The notes beneath the pieces are model-generated. The model was not told where the DNA came from, made no database searches, and saw only the letters and a list, made by a program, of their open reading frames with translations. Made by a program: the position numbers and the translations under genes. Source: Volvariella volvacea V23 (Eukaryota; Basidiomycota; Agaricomycetes; Agaricales; Pluteaceae). From it: a stretch of 64,000 bases of DNA. The stretch covers positions 491,134 through 555,133 of the forward strand of contig KB722738.1 in NCBI GenBank assembly GCA_000349905.1, given 5' to 3'. The first letter of the stretch is position 1. Each line of letters starts with the position of its first letter. Shown here one piece after another: positions 44,753 through 54,345 of this stretch.

Positions 44753-45086
44753 TTGCTTCGTCGCTGGGCGATTTCTCTGATTTATGGTCAAAGTGGCAGA
44801 AAGGGTCGCCTGGGAGCAAGAAGTCTGAGTCTCGTCGAGGCAGACAATCGGGTCAGAGTCGCGGACGCGTCTGATGTGTTCGAATTTCCCCCCTTAATTG
44901 TGCGTGTCACGTCACATGACTTTGTCGTCATGGCTGTGACCGTGACAGTGATCCATGCTTGTGTGGCTGTACTCCGCACTTCACTCCCGTTTCGCCGCAC
45001 CGAAGGCCGAGGTGCAAAAGCTGGTATGTGGCACACGTTTTTCTGGGCGTACTTCCTGAACTCGACGATATCCTTTGTGTTACAGG
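44753..45086. promoter_or_regulatory. Shared divergent promoter
   Basis: About 334 bp between divergent start codons at 44752 (minus) and 45087 (plus). It contains CRE-like sequence (GTCACGTCACATGAC near 44906-44920) and GTGACCGTGACAGTGA at 44936-44951. Bidirectional regulation is inferred from spacing. Confidence 0.4.
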
Positions 45087-47164
45087 ATGTTGCGGAACAT
45101 CTGGCAACTTGCTAGGCATAAAACATTGTCTAGTGACCGCCTGCCGTTTGTTGTCGCCGCAGCTACCACAGTTGGTGTGCTTGGGATTGCTGGCATACGG
45201 CACTACTCATCTTCTTCAGAAAATGGGCCGACCGTCATAGAAAACGATCCCGAGCCTCAGAAACCTGTTAGGATCACCGGGGCCAACTCGTTATACCATA
45301 CGATATCCCGACGTGTTGCACAACAGTCATACGAAAAGCGCCCAAGCACAGCTACTGATCCTAGTCTCGTGACCTTGATAGACCGCGAAAATGTTGTTAT
45401 TTCCGGAGAAAAGTTCCCGGAATTTGGGTTTAAACGTTTGGATTTATGTGCTTCTCCACGGTGGGTACCTTACAGCCTATAGTTTGACTCCAAAACGCTC
45501 AGGTTCTCCGTAATAGACTTAATACAGCACCCCTGGATCGCTTTTCTACATTCTTCACGGATAAGCCTTACCCCTGGTCTTTTTTTGGTCTCTTCGAGTC
45601 ATACCATGGCATGGATATAAGTCATTACTTGTGCGATATGCTCCCTCGTGCTATCGCAGTCACTCTCGGATCTCTTGTCCGCATTGGCGAAGACGGGAAA
45701 CTCCCATCAGAGCCCCCAACAGCACTTGACGCCTCGACTGGACAAAATGTACCCGCGATTCACGGAATAGACTCGAACGCAATCGATATGGGTATCAAAC
45801 GGACATTTCTTATAACCGACAATTGTGCCCTATACGAAGGTCTTGATTACGCAAACCGCCCAGGTGTATGTAAGACCACTCTCATTCCTCATCTAGGAAT
45901 GGCGCTATCTGGTGCTTCAGCCTTGGTCACATTCTATGAACCATCATCCCAACTATTGAAGGTTGCTCTCACAGGAAATTCAGGAGCTGTTCTAGGTCGC
46001 CCAGTTCAAAGAGAGGACGGTACGCAGGAATACGATGTATACCCATTGACGTCTCCGCATACAGCCTCAAACCCTACCGAGATGGCACGGTTGAACGCTA
46101 TGCTGCGATCAGACGCTCAAGCCATCTGCAGGAGCGTCTCCGACTCTGAAAGCGCTGGCGCCAACACTGCAGATAACAGTGTGGACATGGACACAGATCC
46201 CGAGGTCGAATCTATATTTAACAAGCTCAGTCATTCTCTCTATGATCCCAACGGCAAAATCTTTGGTACTGGTGTTACCCGTGCTTTTGGTCTTGCGGCC
46301 TATAAATGGAGTTATGAGCTCCAGCGATACATCCACAGCGACTACCTTGGATATAATGACATACCCCTTCCATCCTCCGATACCGTCAATACACCCTCTT
46401 ATCCATACCTAACAGCCGAACCCGAAATTACGACGGTCCAGGTCCAACCTGGGGATGTCTTGGTTATGGGTACGAGTGGGTTGTGGAAGGCATTGAGTAA
46501 TGAGGAAGTCGTCGGGTTGGTCGGTGCTTGGGCTAACTTGTCAGAAGGTGCTAGGATAGATATTGAGCAGCACGACGGTGTTTTGGTCACTTCGGAGCAG
46601 CAGCTCAGTCAGGAGGTGGGGACTAGAGAGGGGTTAGAGCCTCCCTCCAGCCCCACTTCTTCAACCGTACTCCCATCTCGTATCTTCACCTTCAAGGATC
46701 TCCCGCTACGACACTCATCCTCACCAAGTTCTCCTTCGCCTATATTATCTTCGCCTGCGTCATTGTCATCCTTGCCATTCTCAGCCTCCCCTCCCCACCC
46801 GCTCTCCACAAATTCTTCGGCAACACAAAACTCTCAACACTCACTTACCAACACACACCCTCCTTCACATACCAAAAGTGCATCTCCATCCCCGCCGATA
46901 TCTCTTGATGAATCTCAAACCCTTTCCCCTCCACATCCCCCTTCACCTCCGCCGTTATCCACTCAATCGAAGCCTTTATACCACCACCAATCTAAATCTC
47001 TAGAAAAGCAATTCGTCTGCATAGACAACAACGCAGCTAGACATATCGTACGTAACGCGCTTGGAGGGCTAGACGACGACTTGGTTACGACGGTGATCAA
47101 TCTAGATGAGTATAGAGCACAAAAGGTCAGGGATAGCATCAATGTCATCGTTGTTTTCTTTTGA
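45087..47164 (+). CDS. PP2C/pyruvate dehydrogenase phosphatase homologue lacking catalytic aspartates (probable pseudophosphatase), ~679 aa
   Basis: Two exons, 45087-45464 and 45503-47164, joined in phase 0; the 38-nt intron is unusually short. The N-terminus (MLRNIWQLARHKTLSSDRLP, then AAATTVGVLGIAGI) looks like a mitochondrial presequence plus a membrane segment. The body follows PDP-type PP2C phosphatases: WSFFGLFESYHGMDISHYL, LSGASALVTFYE, VALTGNSGAVLGR, RAFGLAAYKWSYELQ, YPYLTAEPEITT, VLVMGTSGLWKALSNEEVVG, NAARHIVRNALGG, VRDSINVIVVFF. Family hallmarks are changed: DGHGG to ESYHG, TGDSR to TGNSG, FGD to FGL, TDGLW to TSGLW, RDD to RDS. All metal-binding Asp are therefore lost. A Ser/Pro-rich insert of ~110 residues precedes the C-terminal strand. 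The frame is intact, so it is probably a non-catalytic regulator rather than a decayed gene. Confidence 0.85.
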
Positions 47165-48397
47165 CTCGCTTCTGGAGAGGAGCTTGTGGTTAAAAATGGG
47201 GACCCGGGGAACGGGGATGTCGGGGAAGTGGCACAGCTTTGGAAGACTCGGCTATGCATAGACACCATCGTCATTTGGGTTTGGCATACTACAGAAGTTC
47301 ATACATACATACACGGAAATTCTAGACGCTCGGCTCGTTCTGTTTTCTTGCTTACTACATCGCATATTATTTTTTTCTTGCTTTCTCGCTTGCTATCTAA
47401 CCGTTCTGGTTCTTGATTGTTGCATTCTGTATCTAGCCGCCATCAACAATTGGTCGATGACCCTTCGCAAATCCTATATGAAGGTGCTCCGTGCGGAACA
47501 CGTTAGATGATAATTACTACATACCGAATACTGCGGCGAAACATCGAGACCCATAGAACTTGTTCACGGGGAGAATTATAGGCCAGTCTGGAGGCTTTGA
47601 CCCTTCAACCTCGTGGGTCTCACTGGCTCATAAATGACAAAGAATAATTCCCATAGAAAACGTATGTTCGCATCAGCCCTCCTCGATGAAGGACGTCCGA
47701 TGTTTCCGTGCACGAGGAGCTCGCGTAGATGGCTAGTACAGTGTTCAGTCCTCGGGAACACCCGCCCAAAACGAGAAACTCCATGGAAACATGGCACTCT
47801 TTAGCACTCAAGAGTTTCAGAGCTCTAACGTGATGATGGACTCAGAACAACGCTCCCCTAAAATGTTACGTCCTCTTGATAGGAGGCCCCATTGCCACAG
47901 GGTACTGCTTGATGGATTCGAAGACCTTAGTGCCCTTCGCAAAACACAAAAATATATGAAATAATTGATCTAATTATGCAAACTTCCGATGGTGGGGCTC
48001 CGGAGTCACAAACCCGTCGAGGAGGCTCAATTTGTGATGATAGATCATGTCCGGAAACCGCCGTCTCGGTGGCAGTATACAGTGGTGCTTACTCTGATTC
48101 TGGGTTGGGAGGCGTGTGCGCAAGTGCTGCGCGCTGATTTCGACGAACAACGGACTCAGATGAAGTCACAACGTTATTTTGATGATATCCCTTTGAATTA
48201 ATCTTCGGCGATGGTGGGAAGTATCTTTGAAAGATATGTCGTGTCAATTCGACCTAATTACAAGTAAAAGGAAGTATGAACACGGACTATAAAGCGAAGA
48301 AGACAGCATTACTAGATAATTTGACAAGCAAATGCAAGTAATATGTCGACAACAGGGGTGGTCAGGCAATGACAAGTGGGAGCGGTGGGGATGGCGG
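47165..48397. other. Intergenic, 1.2 kb
   Basis: Convergent 3' flanks. No gene, repeat or RNA is supported. Confidence 0.4.
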
Positions 48398-49320
48398 TCA
48401 GGCAAACGAGACGCGCTTGCGCTGTTTTGGATTCTCCACAGGTTTTGACATAGTACCAGAAATAGTACCAGGTCCATTGTCTGATTTGGGCTGCGATTGT
48501 TCCGGCTGATTGCTCTGAGGCTGTCTTTGTTGTTTTCGGGCTTTCGCCTTCTCCCTCTTTGCTCGGGCTTGTTTAGCGGCTAGTAGAGCTTTAGTTTCAT
48601 TCTGACATGGCGATACATCCGAACAGCGTTTCGTTGGGCGAAGGGGGCATGGATGATAAGGTTGTCACCAGATGGCGTTGGGAATGGGTTCGCAACATTT
48701 CGGCGCAAGTTGAAGTCTTGGTGAGAAACTCATTCCCCAAGGGCGCGGTTGACACTCACTAGCTTGGCCTTCGCTGATGAAGGGCGGCGTTTCGTCTCCT
48801 CCCGGTGCTGGACCCCCTTCTAGAGATTAATAGAAGAAACGGAGCGCCGAGTTTAAAAATTAACCCGGATGGCTCATCACCAATAGACTCACCGTCTGAT
48901 GATAGTGCTGCACCTTCTTCACTGCCTTCTCCTCTTGCACTCCTGCTATTGAAGCCGCGAGTGCTAATGCGTCCTAGAAACCGTACAGCATGTCCACCGG
49001 GGCCAAAAAAACTGTCGTTATTTCAGGTCCTTCGGAGATTGCTCATTCAATTAAGAATGTACATTTTTGTCCTCAAGGAAGCGTTTGGATTTCTTTCGTT
49101 TTGTGGGAGGCGTCGCTCTATCTGGGGCTATTGGCGGCATAATGCATGAGAAAGCGATCTGGGAGGAAGCGCTGTTTACGAGGCAAGAACTGGCAAGGAT
49201 CGCGGCGGTATTTGTCTTTGTTTTTTCCGGTGTTTTGCATTCCTCCATCAGGAACCGAATCTCCAGATGTTCCCCTGCGGTGATGAACCAGGGGGGCTGC
49301 CTGACCATTTTGGTGTCCAT
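48398..49320 (-). CDS. Small basic, probably nuclear protein, ~216 aa, five exons
   Basis: Exons 49320-49063, 48973-48893, 48819-48760, 48716-48669 and 48601-48398 all join in phase 0 through GT-AG introns of 89, 73, 43 and 67 nt. No single exon gives a long frame, so the gene is easily missed. Exon 1 ends in a bipartite-like basic run (PPTKRKKSKRFLEDKN). The next exons give DALALAASIAGVQEEKAVKK and VQHREETKRRPSSAKAKL. The last exon is Lys/Arg/Gln-rich (LLAAKQARAKREKAKARKQQ) and ends KQRKRVSFA. I recall similar short basic proteins with a KRVSFA-type end in agaricomycetes, without a function. The start is tentative, and the last intron has a weak donor (GTGACA). Confidence 0.55.
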
Positions 49321-50207
49321 AAACCCTCCACGATGGGATCTTGGATGTCATTACACCAGTCGGTAGATCCAGGATTGTGAACATGTCACAAAGGGACCGC
49401 CGGCATACTGGTCAGTGAATCCTCTGTGTGCCAGTGGGTATTTTTTAATTTGCGCGTTGCCACCCACAATCAGTAATTATTGTACACAGGTAGGACTTTG
49501 CTTGAGCCTCCTTTGCTTGGTGATCCTGCGCAGTTGGTTTAATCCAGCTTTATTGCCCTTCCAATATACCCATTTCTGAAGGCTTTTCATGAATAGCACG
49601 CATGACTGTCAGCGGTCTGCTCGTCTGATGAGCCTAGCCTATCAACCAGAACTGCCACTTCGCGACAATAGGTCCATGGTAGGCGGTTCGCGGTTCAAGG
49701 AACCATGCTTCGATGACGTGTGCGTGAAGCGATTACCGCCACTACCCACCACGATCAACATATTAATATTATTAGTTATGCGCCGCTCGATCTATGATGA
49801 TAGGATCGTCCCTGTTCTCCAATTTCTTCACTTCCGTTCTCACGTTTCCTGGAAAGTCCGGCACAAGCAGCCTGGGCGTCAGGATGTCAAACCGTTCAGG
49901 AACGATTAGCATCGAACTTTGAGCGGATTAGGTTATTTCCCTTTCCCTTGCACATGGCATTTTTGGATGGAGGGATCGGAACGGCAACGCCAATTCGTTC
50001 CACTCCAATTGAATATTCGAGTGAGATAATCTCACCGAGCCCTTGTACAGCTTTTTTGCGCAGTTGCTAAACGGCTATGAGACGCTCGACTATAAAAGAC
50101 CCTACATCCATCCATGTCATCATCATTCAACAAGCAATCCTCCTCGCACGACCGACTCAGCCACCCCATCCTAGACCTCATAAGCGATTCCAACTCAGTT
50201 GCCCACC
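49321..50207. other. Intergenic with promoter of the cysteine-rich gene
   Basis: A TATA box (TATAAAAG, 50091-50098) lies 110 bp before the ATG at 50208. An earlier ATG at 50114 starts a 60-codon frame but would lie at or before the expected transcription start. Nothing else is supported. Confidence 0.5.
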
Positions 50208-50817
50208 ATGTGTCGCCGCCGTCAGTGAGTGCGAGATTGACTTCACTCCTCGAGACATCCGACATAATTGTGCGCCGCCCTCATACTCATCTTTAGTGTC
50301 CGCAATTATTACCTTCGTTGTCAACATGGAATAACATTGGTAAGTTGATGCATCAATTAGCGGCGCTCCACTTCGTTGCCAACAATTCTGACATCAATTC
50401 CTTGCCCTTTCGCTTCGCAGGACGAGGAAATAGTGAGTCTTCGCACGAGGTTCACGTACCATGAAACAACGCTGATCGGCGTTGCCCCCTCGCCACTCGC
50501 GTGTTTTATCGTCATCACTGTGGCGTTCTTCTCTCCGTAGATCGAGTGTGATAGTCCAACGTGTAAATTCAGTCGCAAGCACCCTCCTGATTGCGTTCCT
50601 CCTGCATGCACTCAGACCTGTTGGCAATAGTATGTGAACAGTTTACTTCATTCTAAGAACCGTGTGCTCACCATCGTTGATATCCCAGCCGCCAATATCC
50701 TGAGCAATACTGTTCGTCTATCAAAGGGTCCGCCTACAATCACTATGCTAACTGCTGCATCTTACAGCTCCTAACATTAATGGCTACTGTCCAGACTGCG
50801 TCCAGAAGGGCCTTTAA
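50208..50817 (+). CDS. Small cysteine-rich protein of the MCRRR type, 77 aa, six exons
   Basis: Six tiny exons join in frame: 50208-50224, 50297-50339, 50421-50432 (12 nt), 50541-50629, 50689-50711, 50768-50817. All introns are GT-AG (56-108 nt); the last has a clear CTAAC branch site. The product reads MCRRRHVRNYYLRCQHGITL, then DEEI from the microexon, then IECDSPTCKFSRKHPPDC, VPPACTQTCWQYRQ, and YPEQYSPNINGYCPDC with a short tail. It has nine cysteines, a C-x-H and a final C-x-x-C. There is no signal peptide, so it is likely intracellular and possibly zinc-binding. I recall small agaricomycete proteins of this pattern (MCR.R.V.N.Y..C.H, CKFS..HP..C, TCWQYR..P.QYSP.I) with no known function. 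The coherent motif across five junctions makes the model strong. Confidence 0.78.
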
Positions 50818-53800
50818 TAATCCTTCCTGTCCTCACTGCAACTCATCCCAAGCTATCATTTGTCTGTACTGTTACGTATGCACTCATTCTTCGCATGACC
50901 CCCACTCGGCTTTCGTTCGGCTTTCGCTCGCATGTACACATTGTCTCACTGTTGAAGGTGGTTACACGACACATTCCCGTAAAGTAATAGCCCCTATCAC
51001 ATGCTTTGCTCAAATTTTCCTTGACCACACCCCCATTCCGTCCGTTTCCATGGTCCTTGTTTTCTGTGTGAGCTGGGCTCCACATTGTTCGTCGATATCT
51101 TGCTGTCATGTGCATCTAGTCTGGTCCAGTAGAGTTTTTTGCCACCCGTGCCCCATCATTTGGTCGTCCTTCCGATTTCTCGGTGCTAGCACTTTGACAT
51201 AACCAAATCAAGGGAACGGAGGAGCCTTTTCCTACTTCCATGAGTTGACAGCTCGGCTGGGACTACCCACAAAAAGTAGAACGACATACCACGATAGGAT
51301 ATGATAATAAGATGCGCACTTCCGGAAGTAAACGCAGTTTACCTCCAGGTATCCCCTTTGGGTTAGGATAGTCGAGTAGGTTCAAGGGCAAGTTTACCAC
51401 TTAATCACTAATCACTTACGAATTGCTCGCGGAACTCTTCGGTACCTGCCAATACCTCCTTGCGGTATTATTAGGCGTACTTGGCTCTGTCACTGAGGAG
51501 GTAGCATCTACGAGTCTACTTCCTCCGACAACTCCCAGTTTCTCTTCTATGCTTTCTTGAAGAGCAACACGCAAAGTCAGTACAAGGACGTTGTTAATAG
51601 TAACCATTTCCCATCGACCATGAGTCTACCGCCGAAGTTTTCATGAAACCAACTCTAAAAGTCGATTCCCGATCAAGTATTTGCGAATGCAGGGTAGAGC
51701 GAAGTTCCCTATTACTTTTCTTTTATTAGGTTTTGATCGTTGACGGCCCCGAGTCTGACCCCCGTCTCCCATGGGCCGTCATCGGCATATCGCCAAGATC
51801 CTGAGTGTTCTCGAGATGTAATATAGTAGTGCCTCGTGGGTGGAGTGGTATTTTCACAGGAGCTGTCACCGAGCCTGGTGGAGGTTTGGGAATACCCATT
51901 CGGAACAGGCGTTTGTCGATTGACTGATGTGGAATAGGTGGAGTGCATGAGTCCTGGTGAATCCGAATTCCGTATGAGAACGAAGGAAATGCGACCCTAT
52001 GATTAAAAATCAAATATCCTAACGCCGAACTGGACTCCGAGCGGAGAGGCATTCCTTCTTTTGTATATTCTTACGAAGGTACAAGGCACCAAGTTCTTCC
52101 ACTCTTCTTACGGACTTGTCATCTTCTCCTAGTCGCTATATGCATTGCGAGGAGATATGACGCAGATTTGGGGTTCTCTTATATTATAAGTATTGAGTTA
52201 CGTCCGTCTGCCATACCACACTCGTCCTCCGCCTATGTGCGTGCTCTTGGCTATTTTATAGAAGTTTATAGATCACCTTAAGGATTTACTTCCGTTCCGA
52301 GGATCCGTAATAAAGGCCTTATGACGCATCTAGACGGGCTCGCATGAGTTGTGGCGGCTATCATGTGCTATGACCCTAAAACGCAATAGATGGTAGTCCA
52401 CAGTACGCGCAAGAGCTCTCAGTGTAATCAAGATGCGGCATGCCGATAACACAGTCCCGATTACAACGTAAAGGTCCTATATGGTCCTCCCTATTGATTG
52501 CTGTGCCTATGCATCTAGACCCCGGCGGCGATGTGACCAGAACATTTGATAGACCGTGTGGCTCCGTGCGGTGGAACACGCAGATATCACGCTTCTTAGT
52601 TCTCAAGCAAAGGGCCTCACAAGTACAACTACCGATATTGAGCCTCGTAGTTTGAGAATCACCACCGTTACTTTGGACACGCTGCGTTGCATTGACTCCG
52701 CTCACGGGTCGAGTGCATTGTACTCCATTCAGCGCCTCCAGGCACTTGCAGAACTTCGTTATCAAGGAATGCGCTCTTACCGGTTGGAGTGGTGCTATGA
52801 AAGAGGGTGATGAAAGCTTGGTGTTCAGGGAAACGTACCCGAGGTGCAGAATAGGATGAAGCAGATAGAACTTTCGTCGCTATTAGGGGACCTGTTCGAT
52901 GATTGAAATATATGGATATCTCAAGAAAAGAACCCTACCGATAATGCGCACCGCCGATTCTCTAATTTGCTATCAGCTGTTGGTGCGGTTTATGGGCATC
53001 GAGGGTTGTGAAGTTTGCCTGCAACTTAGAGTGCCAGTATGGAAGTGTAGCCCCAGTGAGGACAAGTCTTATTGCCGGGAAGGTCTGAGAAGAAAGACTA
53101 TTGGGAATACCAAGAGGAAGTTTATTGGTCTAGGGGCATCTAGAGCGTATGTCGATAATTGTCTAAGTTGGGTTGTGTGGGTCCGGGCACCACCGACGGC
53201 GGCGAACCCTGTGGGAGAGGCAGGGCAGGGGGATGTGCAGGAATAGCAGTGTGGGGGGTTGGACATATAAGGCAATCCCTTGTCCGCTGTCGTCAAGGCC
53301 AACAACCGGGTAACCACTCGATGTGGCGGCAGAGCGCCAGCGGAGTGCATGGTTTAATACAAAAAGAGATTAGTAATGCAGGCGACCAGAGGGCTGATGA
53401 ACACAATGTAAGGGAACAGACAATATAGGAGATGATAGGCCAAGAGGGACGTGCACGACGTTGACAACGTTGGATCTCGAAAGAATAGCACGAAGAGCTC
53501 GCACTATTCATTTCGCAAGTTTGTCATTGACGTGCGCCTAACGTCAGTGCGCCACCGACACGCAAAGGCTGCGAGGTATGACAACTTCACAGTCGCAGGA
53601 CGTCCCCTAAATGCTTGATGGTCAGGCCCAGCTGGTAGGGGCGCCAACTTAAGGTCACAACAGAGCCCCGAGGATTCCGCATTGAATAGGCAGGTTCGAG
53701 GAGGGACAGCAACCATCGACCTAATTTTGGTTTGGGGAAGAAGACAGGAAATGATGTGGTGTTATGCTATGCTTAATTTTAAGATGACGAGAGGGCAGAA

Positions 53801-54345
53801 CCCGATCAAGGTACTCGTACCAAAACGGGGGATCACAAATGGAAAGATAGGCTCTTCGCTTAGAATCCCCCAGTTTGAAAATCACAACCTGGCGCATCAT
53901 ACTGACGGTGAACTTCAAAGTCACCAGCGTCCAATCTGTAGGGACAAATCTACTTAACTTGGGAATATAGTTTGATATCACAAAATCGATATCGTTGTGT
54001 CGCCGTGGCATTGTCTTGGATGACAGTGGTGAGAGTGCATAACAAAATTTACCTACTTATTGTTCGCGCGAACGAGCGGGATGGAGTCAATTTGCTGACC
54101 GTGGTGCTGACCGTGGATAAGTAGGCCTTAATACGGCGCCTGGTGAGTTTGTGTCGGAGCTTAGGCGGAGCAATAAATCGTCGGCCCGAGCCGTCGGTGG
54201 TCACGTGCTCTCGGAAAGCATCCGAGATGGCGGTAAGCAAATGACATACATTCCTTGAACGAAGACTTCATCGACTACGACCTCTGCTCGTCGAGCTAGT
54301 CGTGCTTGCCCAACGTGCGGCACCGCTCCACTCTTGAATCGTTCC
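50818..54345. other. Gene-poor 3.5-kb region with relic-like frames
   Basis: Apart from the tentative gene at 51726-52052, frames here are short. On the plus strand, 52556-52810 and a possible exon near 52829-52906 (ending SSLLGDLFDD) look partly coding but do not join well. 52899-53246 (plus) and 53721-54011 (minus) are further isolated frames. The pattern fits old gene relics; I cannot name them. Confidence 0.35.
51726..52052 (-). CDS. Hypothetical 108-aa protein
   Basis: Single frame with ATG at 52052, preceded by an AT-rich TATA-like sequence (TTATAATATAAGAG) about 130 bp upstream. The residues look coding in character (e.g. FSYGIRIHQDSCTPPIPHQS, KIPLHPRGTTILHLEN) but match no family I know. 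It may be the first exon of a longer gene or a relic. Confidence 0.3.
   Translation of the reverse strand: MPLRSESSSALGYLIFNHRVAFPSFSYGIRIHQDSCTPPIPHQSIDKRLFRMGIPKPPPGSVTAPVKIPLHPRGTTILHLENTQDLGDMPMTAHGRRGSDSGPSTIKT

Noticed and set aside
45087..47164. Reading the PP2C homologue as an active pyruvate dehydrogenase phosphatase
   Set aside because: Overall similarity is clear, but every metal-binding aspartate position I can identify is substituted.
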